Notes: generated from the letters alone by a model not told the origin. 64,000 nt of DNA from Crocinitomicaceae bacterium (GCA_016709005.1 JADJEU010000004.1:1-64000); one strand, 5' to 3'. Positions 1-10,170 are shown, counted from the first letter of the stretch. Program-made: numbers and translations.

Positions 1-1
1 T

Positions 2-1254
2 TTAAATATTCACGTAGTTGTAACTGAAACACCATGGTCAAACATGTTTGCTTACAACATGTTCCTTCGTCCGACGGATGAAGAGTTGCAATCATTTGTT
101 CCGGAATGGCATATTGTATGCGCTCCTGGATTTATGGCTGATCCTGCAACAGACGGAACACGTCAACATAATTTTGCAGTGATCAACTTCACCAAAAAAA
201 TGATTTTAATTGGTGGAACAGGTTATACCGGTGAGATTAAAAAAGGTGTATTACTAACACGGATTTATATCTTGCCTCACGAAAAATGTGCTTTCAATGC
301 ACTGCTCTGCTAACGTTGGTAAAGATGGTGATACGGCAGGTTTCTTTGGTCTTTCAGGAACTGGAAAAACAACTTTATCATCTGATCCAAACCGTCGTTT
401 GATTGGTGATGATGAACACGGCTGGTCACCAGAAGGTGTATTCAATTTTGAAGGCGGATGTTATGCCAAAACAATTGATTTGACGCACGAAAAAGAACCA
501 CAAATTTTTGAAGCTATAAAATTTGGTGCGATCTTGGAAAACATTGGGTTTGTAAATGCAACTTCTACTCCAGATTATACCGATAATTCAATTACTGAAA
601 ATACACGTGTATCGTATCCGATTCACCATATCGACAATATCATGGTTCCTTCTATGGGGTGGTGTTCCAAAAAATATTTTTCTTCCTTACAGCAGGTCCG
701 ACCGGAATTTTACCTCCGATTTCTAAGTTAGCTGCTGGTCAGGCCATGTACAATATTTATTTCTGGTTATACCGCTAAAGTTGCCGGAACAGAGATGGGC
801 GTTACTGAACCACAAATTACTTTCTCTGCTTGTTTTGGTCAGGCTTTCTTACCGCTGCATCCAACTAAATATGCTGAGATGCTTGGTAAAAAAATGAAAG
901 AAAGTAACGTGAATGTATGGCTGGTTAATACTGGCTGGTCAGGCGGAGCATTTGGTGTTGGTGAGCGTATCAAATTAAAATTCACACGTGCAATGATTAC
1001 AGCAGCACTTGAAGGAAAATTAGATAAAGTTTCTTATGCTACACACGATGTGTTTGGATTGTCTATGCCAACAGAGTGTGAAAACGTTCCTCTTTGAGAT
1101 GTTGAATCCACGCAACACATGGGCTGATAAAGCTGCTTACGATGAAAAAGCAAATAAACTGGCTCATGCTTTCAATAAAAACTTTGAACAGTTTGCAAGT
1201 GCTGCCAATGCTGAAATTTTAGACGCAGCTCCAAAAGCAAAAACAACAGCTTAG
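2..1254 (+). CDS. pckA: ATP-dependent phosphoenolpyruvate carboxykinase, 5'-truncated by the window and frameshifted
   Basis: Converts oxaloacetate and ATP to phosphoenolpyruvate, CO2 and ADP in the cytosol (gluconeogenesis). Visible family signatures in order: GGTGYTGEIKKG, the kinase P-loop GLSGTGKTTLS, the metal-binding stretch LIGDDEHGW, TEPQITFSACFG and NTGWSGGAFGVGERI. Roughly the last three quarters of the ~535-aa enzyme is present; the start lies outside the window. The frame changes at least four times: near 285 (A-run after LPHEK), near 688, near 757 and near 1093 (an extra T in cctctttgag). When these are bridged the protein reads continuously to ...APKAKTTA. The indels sit in homopolymers and the enzyme is highly conserved, so I read this as an intact gene with sequence errors rather than a pseudogene. 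A terminator hairpin follows. Confidence 0.93.
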
Positions 1255-1627
1255 CATATTTCTGATTAATACAAAAGAGAAAGAGCCGGACAGTGATGTT
1301 TCGGCTTTTTAGGGTCTGTAAATCTTTCACAATGTTCCCCTCCTCATAAAGTCGTTTTAGCTCAGTCCTCTCATAAATTAAGTGAAAGCTGAAATCAAAA
1401 TCACCTTGTGGCAAATCTTCTAATTCAGGAATTGCTTCTTCAAATCTGAACGCAGAATTCACGCAGAATATTTTTTCACCGGCAACGCTATCGACCAGCA
1501 TTGGAAAGTAAACTTTATTTTCTTCGAAGATGTAAATGTCATTTTTTTGAGGGGCATCCATATAGACAGCGTCATTGGTGCAGGCACAAATCAACAAACA
1601 ACTCAACATTAATAATCCTATTCTCAT
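1172..1627 (-). CDS. Small predicted lipoprotein
   Basis: A 151-aa open frame. The N-terminus MRIGLLMLSCLLICAC is a lipoprotein signal peptide with the lipid-accepting Cys at about residue 16. The mature part is acidic with no family I recognise. The last ~50 residues are translated across the pckA terminator and the pckA 3' end on the opposite strand and look unlike the rest, so the real stop probably lies near 1300 and was lost to an indel. It is convergent with pckA. The first ~100 residues are credible; the C-terminus is not. Confidence 0.6.
   Translation of the reverse strand: MRIGLLMLSCLLICACTNDAVYMDAPQKNDIYIFEENKVYFPMLVDSVAGEKIFCVNSAFRFEEAIPELEDLPQGDFDFSFHLIYERTELKRLYEEGNIVKDLQTLKSRNITVRLFLFCINQKYAKLLFLLLELRLKFQHWQHLQTVQSFY
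1280..1310 (+). terminator. Rho-independent terminator after pckA
   Basis: AGCCG (1284-1288) pairs with CGGCT (1302-1306), extended by A-T pairs and followed by a T-run. It lies about 30 bp after the pckA stop. Confidence 0.7.
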
Positions 1628-1634
1628 CTGTTAT

Positions 1635-1673
1635 TAAAAAAAATCCCTGTGAAGATAAGACCTCACAGGGATT
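1635..1673 (-). terminator. Rho-independent terminator for the T9SS-sorted protein gene
   Basis: A perfect 11-bp stem: AATCCCTGTGA (1642-1652) and TCACAGGGATT (1663-1673). On the minus strand it is followed by a T-run. It lies about 20 bp beyond the stop of the 1694-3074 gene and just upstream of the lipoprotein start. Confidence 0.85.
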
Positions 1674-1693
1674 GAATCAACATTATCAATAGT

Positions 1694-3074
1694 TTATAGT
1701 TTCACAAAGCGTGAGGTATACTGCTCCCCTTTTTCAGTGGTGATCGTCACGAAATAAGTTCCGTCAGCCAGGTGATCAACTCCAACTTTTGTTGAGCCGG
1801 TAGTGGTAAAAATCAGTTCACTGATGTGTTGTAAATGGCGACATTGGTAACATCTGAAGGGAGAGTGATTATATTCAAAACATCTGCAACTGGATTTGGA
1901 TAAAGTCCGATCGGATTATTTTCGAAATCGTACAATCCAGCTGAGCTAACGTTAAAGCATGCAGAAGTATCTACACAACCATCGCACTAACGCCAATCAC
2001 TGCATAATCTCCATTTGTCATGGCTACATAAGTTGCGGTTGCACTACCCACCGACGCAAACGTTGCGCAATTAATCCATTGATAAGAAACCGTTGTACCG
2101 GATGCATCCAGAGTCACTCCGTCTACTGATACCACTGTCATCACTGGAGCATCATTGATAATCAAATCAAGTGTTGCTGTGGAGTCATCCCGCCATATTT
2201 ATCAGGATTTGATCCATATGTTCCACTTGTTGTATAAGTGTTTCCATCCGTCCATGTATAGCTTATACATTCCGTGATATTCGTCAATGAGTTGTCGAAT
2301 TATTGATGGTCAGATCAATGGTAATGGTGCTATCACAAACCTGCAACATTATCAATCACGTCTATATATGTTCCAGCTACAGAATAAGTGTTACTTCCGC
2401 TTGGCACGATATAATCGTCACAAGCTGAAACCGAAATGTTTGAGCTTGCAGGAACACAACTCGTGTTTGAGTAGACAGAGATATCATCTACCAAAAATCC
2501 ATCATTACCTCCGGCGAAATAATAATTATCATATTGTTGCCAACGAATAATATAAGTTGCACTAAAATTCAATCCATGAACAGTATTGATGCTGTCCAAA
2601 CTCATGTTGAATTGATAGAATTGGAGATCCGTATAAGAAGCACCGTTCAGGTCTAATACTTTTGTGTAAGATGTTCCGCCATCATCTGAAATATACAATC
2701 CATCTTCCGGTTCGGTTTCCTCATTCCACTCAGACCACCAAAAGTTTAAGCGATAGTCACTTTGACCTGCCATGTCCAGATGAAGGTTAGCGGTGTTCAG
2801 ATTATAAGTTCCCTCCGGGAGTAGCGTTGTGCATTCCCATAAAATAAGTTCCGGTATGAGAATATGCTGTTTGAGATGACCAAACCAGCACGCCGGTAGT
2901 AAAAATGGCAACTTCACCCGTTGTTTGCGAATTTGTTTCAGTCCAGGAAGCGTCAAATGCACCTGTTTCAAATCCAGTTGAATATGGAACAGATGAGTAA
3001 ACCTGAGCACTTGCTGAAGCAGTGAAAATAATTCCGAAAAATATCAGAAAGACACGAAAGTAATTTTGTTTCAT
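1694..3074 (-). CDS. Secreted protein with T9SS type A C-terminal sorting domain, frameshifted
   Basis: The start MKQNYFRVFLIFFGIIFTASASAQ is a signal peptide. It is followed by a region of MAM/concanavalin-like character (WSEWNEETEPEDGLYISDDGG; IRWQQYDNYYFAGGNDGFLVDDI), then a linker with a Tyr-Gln-Trp-Ile motif also found in the protein at 25309-28644. It ends in a T9SS sorting domain closing on Arg-Phe-Val-Lys-Leu before the stop at 1694. Frame changes occur near 2810, near 2340, near 2170 and below 1980, so no single frame spans the gene. The product is expected to cross the outer membrane by T9SS. Sequence errors are as likely as true decay. Confidence 0.75.
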
Positions 3075-3247
3075 AGGTATGATTTTTTAAGAAATTTACA
3101 AATAAAATTGTCTCAGGACAAGTATTTGATAGAATTGTGAAACAAATGGCAGTGACTACTCTATTGAAATTCAATCGTGATTTAAAAGCAACGCGATCCG
3201 AAATGTCTTTCACAAGATCAACAGCTCAAACACTTTGAGCACAAGAT

Positions 3248-4214
3248 TTATACCCGAATTCCAATAATACAAACATCATCAATTCTGCTCGAGCTTTCCT
3301 TTCCAGTTCTCGAAAGCTTCATCAATCTTTTTTTCTGACTTTCCATCGTTTCTTTCGAGATTGAGATCAGTAAGTTTTTCAATTCAGCCGCTTTGAATTT
3401 TTTTCCTTTGTCACCACCAAACTGATCTTGATAACCATCTGTGATTAAATAAATCTGATCTCCTTTGTCAAGCTTTTTTTGATGTGTGGTAAATGATTTT
3501 GCTGCTTCGTATTTTCCAATGGGTTGTTTGTCTGCCTTAATTTCTTCAATTACAGAAGAGTCTTTTCTTAGAATCCAAAGCGGATTATTTGCTCCAGACC
3601 AATACAGAGTGAGAGCGGAGAGTGAGAGCGAGCACAATGAAATATCCATTCCGTCTTTTACTTCATCCTCCGATTTTTCAAATTCAGCAATTACAATCTC
3701 TCTTGTTTTATCTAAAATTTTACCAGGCTCTTTCAAACCAAATTCTCTCACAGAACGATTCAAGGCATTGTTACAAATCACGCTCACCATAGCGCCAGGA
3801 ACACCATGTCCAGTGCAGTCGCAAGCAGCAATCAATATTTGATCTGAAGATTTTTCAAGCCAATAAAAATCACCCGCGACTATATCTTTTGGTTTGTATA
3901 AAATGAAAGAATCTGACAACGATTCCTTAACAACACGGTCAGAAGGTAAAATTGCCGACTGAATTCGTTTTGCATAATTGATTGAATCTTGAATCTCTGA
4001 AAACTGCTCGTGAATTTTATCCTCGGCTTCTTTTCGTCTGACAACTTCTTTTTTGAATTTGAAATTCCAGGAAATTAATCCAATTAAGTAAAAGAATAAG
4101 CCTGAAACCAGTAAAACATTTTCCTCCTGGCCATTTGAATTTTAAACAAAATTCCGATGGCAAATGACGAAGTGATCCTACAAAATCAATTGAACTTAAA
4201 AGCAACGACTCCAA
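3248..4214 (-). CDS. SpoIIE/PP2C-family serine phosphatase A, membrane-anchored
   Basis: The C-terminal domain carries PP2C/SpoIIE motifs: DIVAGDFYW, ACDCTGHGVPGAMVS, DGMDISL, GANNPLWILRK, ITDGYQDQFGG and a final DDVCIIGI. Upstream is a helical linker (DSINYAKRIQSAILPS) shared by all phosphatases of this cluster. Before that comes a predicted membrane segment (NVLLVSGLFFYLIGLIS) next to an FK..WPGG motif. The frame is open from about 4145 to 3248; at least two indels lie in 4145-4214, so the start is uncertain. Inside the domain a missing T at 3328-3334 and an extra T near 3283 cancel out, leaving about 16 wrong codons. Its closest relative is the neighbouring phosphatase B. It presumably dephosphorylates a Ser/Thr site in a partner-switching-type pathway; the partner is unknown. 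Confidence 0.8.
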
Positions 4215-4216
4215 AT

Positions 4217-4655
4217 TTAGTCTTTGAAAGGCAACCAGCGATATGATTTATCTCTTAACTCAAGCGGTGAGTATGCAAATGAAAACCAGATAATACCGAA
4301 AATAACGCCAATACTAGCACCGGGCCAATGCAAAAATTTAAATAAAAACCCGCAAAACATGAGTACCAGAGCAATACTCAAATAAAGGTACTTGTAGAAA
4401 CGTCTCTTAGAAGATTGAAACACCATCAAACAAAACCCAAATGGTATACCAAAATAAATAGCGATTATCGACAAGTATTATCCAAACCGAACATTCCAAA
4501 AGTATCGTAACTGGTAATTATAAAAAAGCAACCTTGCAAAGTATGCTTACCATCAAAGTACCTATTACTTTCAACCTCATGCAGATTAGTTTTGGCAGTT
4601 ATAAAACAGAATTTAAAATACAATGCAAAAGTGAGAAAAAAATAGTTTAGACGAA
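4217..4655 (-). CDS. Small multi-pass membrane protein with an FKFLHWPG motif
   Basis: The in-frame part (4217-4474) encodes three hydrophobic segments, with GFLFKFLHWPGASIGVIFG between the second and third. FK..HWPG motifs at membrane edges recur in Bacteroidota inner-membrane proteins, including GldL. Upstream, in another frame to about 4655, is a plausible N-terminal part (hydrophobic stretch, then KTNLHEVESNRYFDGKH), so a frameshift near 4475 is likely and the start is unresolved. It sits between phosphatases A and B. Because phosphatase A begins with a similar WPGG membrane segment, the two may once have formed one protein or be related pieces. No function is assigned. Confidence 0.5.
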
Positions 4656-5914
4656 TTCCAATAAATCGATGTAAAACTAAACCCGATTCCAATAATACAA
4701 ACATCATCAATCTGCTCTAATTTTCCCCGCCAGGTTTCAAATGCGGTATCAATCTTTTTTTTCTGATTCTCCATCGTTTCTGTTTTGATTGAAACCAAAA
4801 GTTCTTTTAAATTGGATGCCTTGAATTTTTTTCCTTTCTCACCGCCAAATTGATCCTGATAACCATCCGTGATCAGAAATACCAAATCACCTTTTGTCAG
4901 GTTAACTTGATGAGTTGTGAACGGTTTTGAATCGGCGTATTTTCCTATGGGTTGTTTGTCCGCTTTAATTTCTTCGATAGCCCCACCCTCTTTTCTCAAA
5001 ATCCAAAGCGGATTATTTGCACCAGACCAAGACAGTGTGAGCGTCGAGAGCGAGAGCGAACCTAAAGACATATCCATTCCATCTTTTACTTCATCGTCTG
5101 ATTTTTCAAATTCTGAAATCACAATTTCTCTTGTTTTATCTAAAATTTTTCCAGGTTCTTTCAAACCAAATTCTCTGACCGAACGATTCAACGCATTGTT
5201 ACAAATCACGCTCACCATTGCTCCCGGTACACCATGTCCAGTGCAATCACAAGCAGCAAACATAACCTGATCTCCGCAATTCTCCAACCAATAAAAATCA
5301 CCCGCTACAACATCTTTTGGTTTGTACAATACAAATGCATCTGCAAAACTTTCTTTAATGATTCGATTTGAAGGAAGAATTGCATTTTGGATTCGTTTAG
5401 CGTAATTGATGGAATCTTTGATTTCACGGTGCGATTCTTCTATCACCAATTTTTGCTGCATGAATAGTTTTTTCTGACGTTCATCTGCTTTCAAAATTTT
5501 GCGCGTGTAGGTGTGTACATTGGAATGATTCCACCTTCATTCATTTTTTCTTTTAAAACAGGAGGGTATTTCTGATATTCGTGACGATAATAAATCTGGC
5601 TATCAGAGCGCACACCGTAGTTGAAAACATCCTTTTCAGGAACATACACCAAAGTATACATTGGGCTGTTCAATTGATTATCAGAAACAGCTTGCGACAA
5701 CTTTTTATTGATGTGGTAGTAGACCATGTTTTGATCCAATGCCGTGATATCATCTTTATTTGGATTATCGCTCATCATGTAAGCGTATTCATTGCCATCA
5801 ATTCCGAGTGCAACAGATGTTACAATTGCTTTTAACTGGACGTCTTGTAGTTAAAATACTTACAAAGGGATTGCCATAAAAATAAGGATCTTGAAATTTG
5901 ATGCGATGCCCCAT
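4613..5914 (-). pseudogene. SpoIIE/PP2C-family phosphatase B with eroded sensor part
   Basis: Residues from KADERQKKLFMQQKL to DDVCIIGIGF form a complete SpoIIE/PP2C domain with its DSINYAKRIQNAILPS linker and all metal-binding motifs (VAGDFYW, CDCTGHGVPG, DGMDMSL, ITDGYQDQFGG, DDV). The true stop is probably near 4680; a lost T would explain the extra 22 residues. Upstream, 5491-5778 in another frame encodes part of an extracytoplasmic sensor region (TSVALGIDGNEYAYMM; DVFNYGVRSDSQIYYRHEY) that joins the linker with no second membrane segment or HAMP domain, unlike phosphatase C. This suggests an internal deletion. The 5' end near 5914 is uncertain. The catalytic domain could still be functional. 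Confidence 0.65.
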
Positions 5915-5979
5915 CCAGCCTGATTTCCATTAACAATTGAAAGGGATTCTATTCTGAATAGCTGTCGTTAAAAAAGTTC

Positions 5980-5998
5980 GCGCAAAGGCGCAAAGGCG
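5980..5998. repeat. Short cgcaaagg-type intergenic repeat
   Basis: Tandem gcgcaaaggcgcaaaggcg, belonging to a family of low-complexity dispersed repeats that recurs in this window near 7918-7990, 10018-10170, 36863-36935, 55480-55571 and 62815-63000. It lies in the gap between phosphatases B and C. Confidence 0.7.
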
Positions 5999-6030
5999 TT
6001 AAGCTGATTGTACTATTCCAGGAATTGAAT

Positions 6031-6104
6031 CCGCGTTGCAAACGCTGCGATTTTGGAAACTTCGAAGGTACACACTCGTCAGCCTTTGGCAGACAAGCGC
6101 GCGG
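6031..6104. repeat. Phosphatase 3'-end repeat, copy 1
   Basis: About 74 bp, closely matching 8011-8079. Shared blocks: CCGCGTT.CAAACGCTGCGA, ACACACTCGTC and GCAGACAAGCGCG. It contains a small palindrome (GCGTT..AAACGC). Both copies lie immediately beyond the 3' end of a SpoIIE phosphatase gene. Confidence 0.75.
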
Positions 6105-7743
6105 GTTGACAAAAAAACAAACGGTCAATCTGTTCAAATTTTTTCCAGTTTTTAAAATCTGAGGCGATTTTTTTTGTTGATCAACTAGATTTTTAGTTTG
6201 TATGGAGAGATTTTTTGAAAGGTTTGTATTTTTCGGCACCCAAAGATCAGCAAGCCATCAGTGAAAAGGAAATAGTATCACCTTTCATGAGATCTATTTC
6301 TTCTGTGTAAAACTTCATGCCTGCATAGAGACCAACCGGTTGTTTGTTTGCTTTGAACTCCAAAAGAGCAAATGAGTCGTTCATTAATATTGATTCAGAT
6401 TCCAATTGAAGCTTTGTCAGATGCTTCTTGTCACGAATCAACCAGAGTGGGTTGTTGGCGCCACAGAAAATCATTTTTAAATTTTTCAAATCAATTCTGC
6501 AAAGTGAAATATCCATTCCGTCTTTTACTTCACGATCACTTTTTGCAAATGTTTCGATGATCAGTTTGCGCGTACTATTTAAAATTTCTGCTGGATTAAT
6601 AATCCCAAATTCGTTGACTGTACGATGCAAAGCATTTGAACAAACCACATAGAAAATGTGTCCAGTGCAATCAGCAGCGGCTACAGTGCGATCTTCAACT
6701 TTTTGTTCCAGTGTTGCATACGATTCCTGCAACTGATCAATCATGGAATTAAATTGTTCACTCAAAACAGTAACTTCATTATTGCCTGTTACAGCGACCC
6801 GTTCGTCCAGATTTCCTTTGAATGACACTCATTTTTGCAGCCAGATTACTGATGGGTCTTGACAAAACGCGGGCGCGCCAGAGTATCAAGGCAAAAATAG
6901 GAATCACAAAAATGGCCAGGTTGATTAAAAACCGAAGCAATTCTTTGCGAACAAGATCACGCACCAATTTATCGTTGTGAATGATTCTAATAACATAGCC
7001 TTTATGAGTAGAGCCATTTATTTTGGAATATTAGATTAAATCAATCTGTTTTTCTGAATCTGACTTTGTGTGACTTCACCAGTGTTAATGTTTTTAGGGT
7101 ATGGGTGTCTGCCGGGGGATAAGTGCTTTTGATACTGGAATCCACTGGTTCCAAAGTACAACTACTGTATCTTCCTTCATCTTTTTTGCATGTAAAATGA
7201 TGTACCAAAGTTTTTGCCGGATCGCTGTAAAAAATCAATGATGTATTTGGAATCATTGGTGGTGCGTACAAACTTTTTGGAAGATGGTTGTCATTTCAAC
7301 TGAGCGATCAGCTAAAATGAATGGCTTTGAAGTGAAATAAAAAACTAATGAAAAATATCGAGATCTTTTTCATAGGTGTGTTACATACTCCATTTGTGTC
7401 ATAGTAGAACTTCAGTAGCAGCCACCAAATTGCGTTGCGAACGCTGTCCATGTTTATGGTTTCAATGAACTCTGTGCTGGCAAAGGTTTCCTGACTCAAA
7501 ATTTCACTGAAGTATTCGCCGCGTTTAGCCATGTCTTTTCAATTTCAAAAAGGGTCATGTCAAAAAAGGCTAGGAACTCGCCTATCTCAGATTGAATTAA
7601 TTTAATAGTGGCTTTTCTGTTTGCATTGATTTGCTCTTTCTTCTCATCAAAATTCAACCAGCTCAAAACGGCAATGACAAAAACAACGACAACATGACAG
7701 AAAGCAGAGCTGGCGAAAATGGTTGTCCGTTTTTTTGTTTCAT
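6105..7743 (-). pseudogene. SpoIIE/PP2C-family phosphatase C with HAMP domain, degraded
   Basis: From a start at about 7743 (MKQKNGQPF) the frames together give: an N-terminal membrane helix (HVVVVFVIAVLSWLNF), an extracytoplasmic region (TIKLIQSEIGEFLAFFDM; later PNTSLIFYSDPAKT), a second membrane helix (INLAIFVIPIFALILW), a HAMP domain (RPISNLAAKM; NEVTVLSEQFNSMIDQL), a coiled coil ending LEQKVEDRT, and a SpoIIE domain. The SpoIIE domain has lost about 65 codons between EDRT and AAADCTGH, including the whole linker and the GDFYW motif. It also lacks the GVPGAM loop and is shifted after GDTI, so the DDV end is missing. Several more frameshifts occur at 6830-7750. It is almost certainly inactive as written; mis-assembly between paralogues is possible. 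Confidence 0.7.
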
Positions 7744-8010
7744 GGATTGAGCTCCTGGATGAACTTCGTATAAAAATAACGAAAGATTTGGAAGAGGCTA
7801 ATTGATGGGGTTGGTTGAAGATTTTCTTGACGCAATAACTTATTCATTCAAGATACAAAACTTGCACAGGATGTATTTTTCCCCACAGATTCAGAAAAAC
7901 TGCTGATTGCGCAGATTTTTGAAACTCTGTGCAAAACTCTGTGAACTCAGTGGTTAAAAATATTTCACATTAAGACGCAAAAAAGAATGTATGGTTTTGG
8001 AAATTATACC
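7744..8010. other. Intergenic gap between phosphatases C and D
   Basis: No gene seen. About 7918-7990 contains ctctgtgc..ctctgtga..cagtggttaaaaa..aagacgcaaa, a degenerate relative of the repeat at 10090-10160. Confidence 0.6.
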
Positions 8011-8079
8011 CCGCGTTACAAACGCTGCGATTTTCTAAGCTTCAAAGATACACACTCGTCTTGCAGACAAGCGCGAGGA
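8011..8079. repeat. Phosphatase 3'-end repeat, copy 2
   Basis: Matches 6031-6104 apart from a gap of about 6 bases and scattered substitutions. It ends one base before the stop codon (8081-8083) of phosphatase D, so it sits in the 3' untranslated region of that gene. Confidence 0.75.
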
Positions 8080-8080
8080 T

Positions 8081-10016
8081 TAGATTCTAATGCCCAAAAC
8101 GCAAACGTCATCGACCTGTTCCAATTCGCCTTTCCATTCATCAAAGACCGAGACAATCATTTCATTTTGTTCAGACAAGGTGTTGTTCTGAATCTTGAGG
8201 AGTTTTCTTTGAAGAATTTACCTTTGAGTTTTTTGCCTTTGTCGCCGCCGAATTGATCAATGTATCCATCTGTAGAAAGATAAATAGTATCTCCCTTTTC
8301 AAGTTGGAGTGTTTGATTGGTGAACGATTTTTTCTTATGAGCAAAGCCAATTGGTTGCTTGTCTCCTCTGAGTTCAACTAAAACTTTTTGATCGTAGATG
8401 ATTAGATTTTTTGCTGGAATATCCCCAATAAATTCAGTGGTGAGTGCTTTGATAATCCAGGCTGGATTGTTTGCTCCAGAAAACGATAAGACATTTGTTT
8501 TTAGATCCAAAACGCATAGCGCTACATCCATTCCGTCCTTTACTTCGCGATCACTTTTACGAAATGTGTCTAAAACCAATTCAGATGTTTTTTTCTAAAA
8601 TCTCAGCTGGATTTTCTAATCCAAATTCGTTGAGTGATCTGTTTAAAGCACTGTGACAAATCACGCTTACCATTGCACCGGAACACCATGACCAGTGCAG
8701 TCTGCCGCTGCGAAGAAAATTTTATCATCGCGTTTATCAAACCAGAAAAAATCACCCGCCACAATATCTTTTGGACGATAAAAAACAAAAATATCTTTAA
8801 ATAAACTTTTGTAGTATTTAGTTGGAGGCAAAATGGCATCCTGAATTTGTTTGGCGTAATTAATGGAATCGTTTACTTCTCTGTTTTTTTGTTCGAGAAT
8901 AATTCGACTCAACTCAATGGCTTGATTTAATTTTTTTGTGCGCAAATAAATCATCACTGTAAATGCAAGCACCAGAATCACCACAAAAACAATCGCTCCT
9001 AAAATAATACTTTGTGATTTGGCCTCAGCGGTTTCCAGCTTCTCTGCCTGAATGTCGAGTTCTTTTTGTGCCAGTTGATTTTCTTTGTCTTTTAAACTTA
9101 AACGGTATTCATCTTCTTTCAATTTCTGAACCTTTTCAAGCTTGTTGATGCGATCATCCACGTCAATTAATCTGCCTCTGTATTCAAACGCCAATTCAAA
9201 TTTCTGCTGTGCTTCAAAAACCAAAATCAATTGTTCAATGGCATCACGCTCTTCAAATATCAAACTGTTTTCAATGGACACATGATAGCTTGCAAGTCCA
9301 GCTTCTTCAGCTTCTTTCAACATATTTAACTCACGATATGATTCAGCCAAACGTGAAAGAATTGTTGCCTGACTGTCTTGCATTCCATACTTTTCACTCA
9401 CAACTTTTGCACGTTGATAATAGTAGATTGCTTTTGTATGATCGTCAATCAAAGCATAATACAAACCCAAATTTTGTTCTACAAAATATTGACTTTCATC
9501 TTTTATATCCGATCGCAGTGTTTCTAAAATCAACAAATATTTGTAGGCTGAGTCTGCCTGATTATCTTCAATAAAATTTAAAGTCAAATTGGTTAATCTG
9601 GAAATTTCACCTTTTCGGTCGCCATGGTTTTTACTGATTAGATAGGCTTCATTTAGTACTTTTGTAGACTCTTCTTTTTCACCAATGCGATCCAGCAAAA
9701 TACTTTTTAGTGAATAAGCTTTGGAGAGATTTACAAAATCTTCTTTGTAGGAAAAAAATTGGATGGCAATGTTAAGTTGCATGGCAGCTCCCTGATAATC
9801 GGTTACCAGAACCATGTACCGTGCTTTGCAGAGGGCAATGTTTCCTGCAAATTCATTGTTAGCAGATTTTTTTGCTTCTTCTTCAGCGCCGCAGCAAAGA
9901 GCGTATGAGCTGTCAGGATCTGAATAATAAATTTGATTTCCCTGATCAATCAGCGATTGAATGTTGGATTGTGAATGGGTAGTAAAAGAAATTGTTGTGA
10001 GTAGAAAAAATGTCAC
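8081..10016 (-). CDS. TPR-containing SpoIIE/PP2C-family phosphatase D, frameshifted
   Basis: Layout: signal peptide (from a GTG start at 10016: VTFFLLTTISFTTHSQ), a helical tetratricopeptide-type region of about 300 residues (AYKYLLILETLR; KAIYYYQRAKVVSEKYG), a coiled coil (ENQLAQKELDIQAEKLE), one membrane helix (IILGAIVFVVILVLAFTVMI), the linker DSINYAKQIQDAILPP, and a SpoIIE domain (DIVAGDFFWF, ADCTGHGVP, DGMDVALC, STDGYIDQFGG). The last motif ELEQVDDVCVLGIRI ends at 8081. Single-base indels at about 8683, 8588 and 8200 split the C-terminus. The open frame extends to 10265, but that part only translates intergenic repeats, so I place the start at 10016. This is a common Bacteroidota arrangement: periplasmic TPR sensor, membrane helix, cytoplasmic phosphatase. 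Confidence 0.8.
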
Positions 10017-10017
10017 G

Positions 10018-10170
10018 CTAAGGCGCAAAGATCGCAAAGTGTTTTTGCCACTAAGACGCAAAGGCGCTAAGAAATATTTTCCGTAATTCTCTGTGATCTC
10101 TGTGCCTACTTTGTGTTCTCTGTGGTTAAAAAAATACTCACAACAAAGACGCAAAGGCGCAAAGGTTTTA
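10018..10170. repeat. Dispersed aagacgcaaaggcgc repeats
   Basis: Several cgcaaagg, actaagacgcaaaggcgctaag and ctctgtg units are packed between phosphatase D and icmF. Parts resemble 7918-7990 (gtggttaaaaa followed by tcaca and aagacgcaaa). No coding function is likely although the strand is open. Confidence 0.7.
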
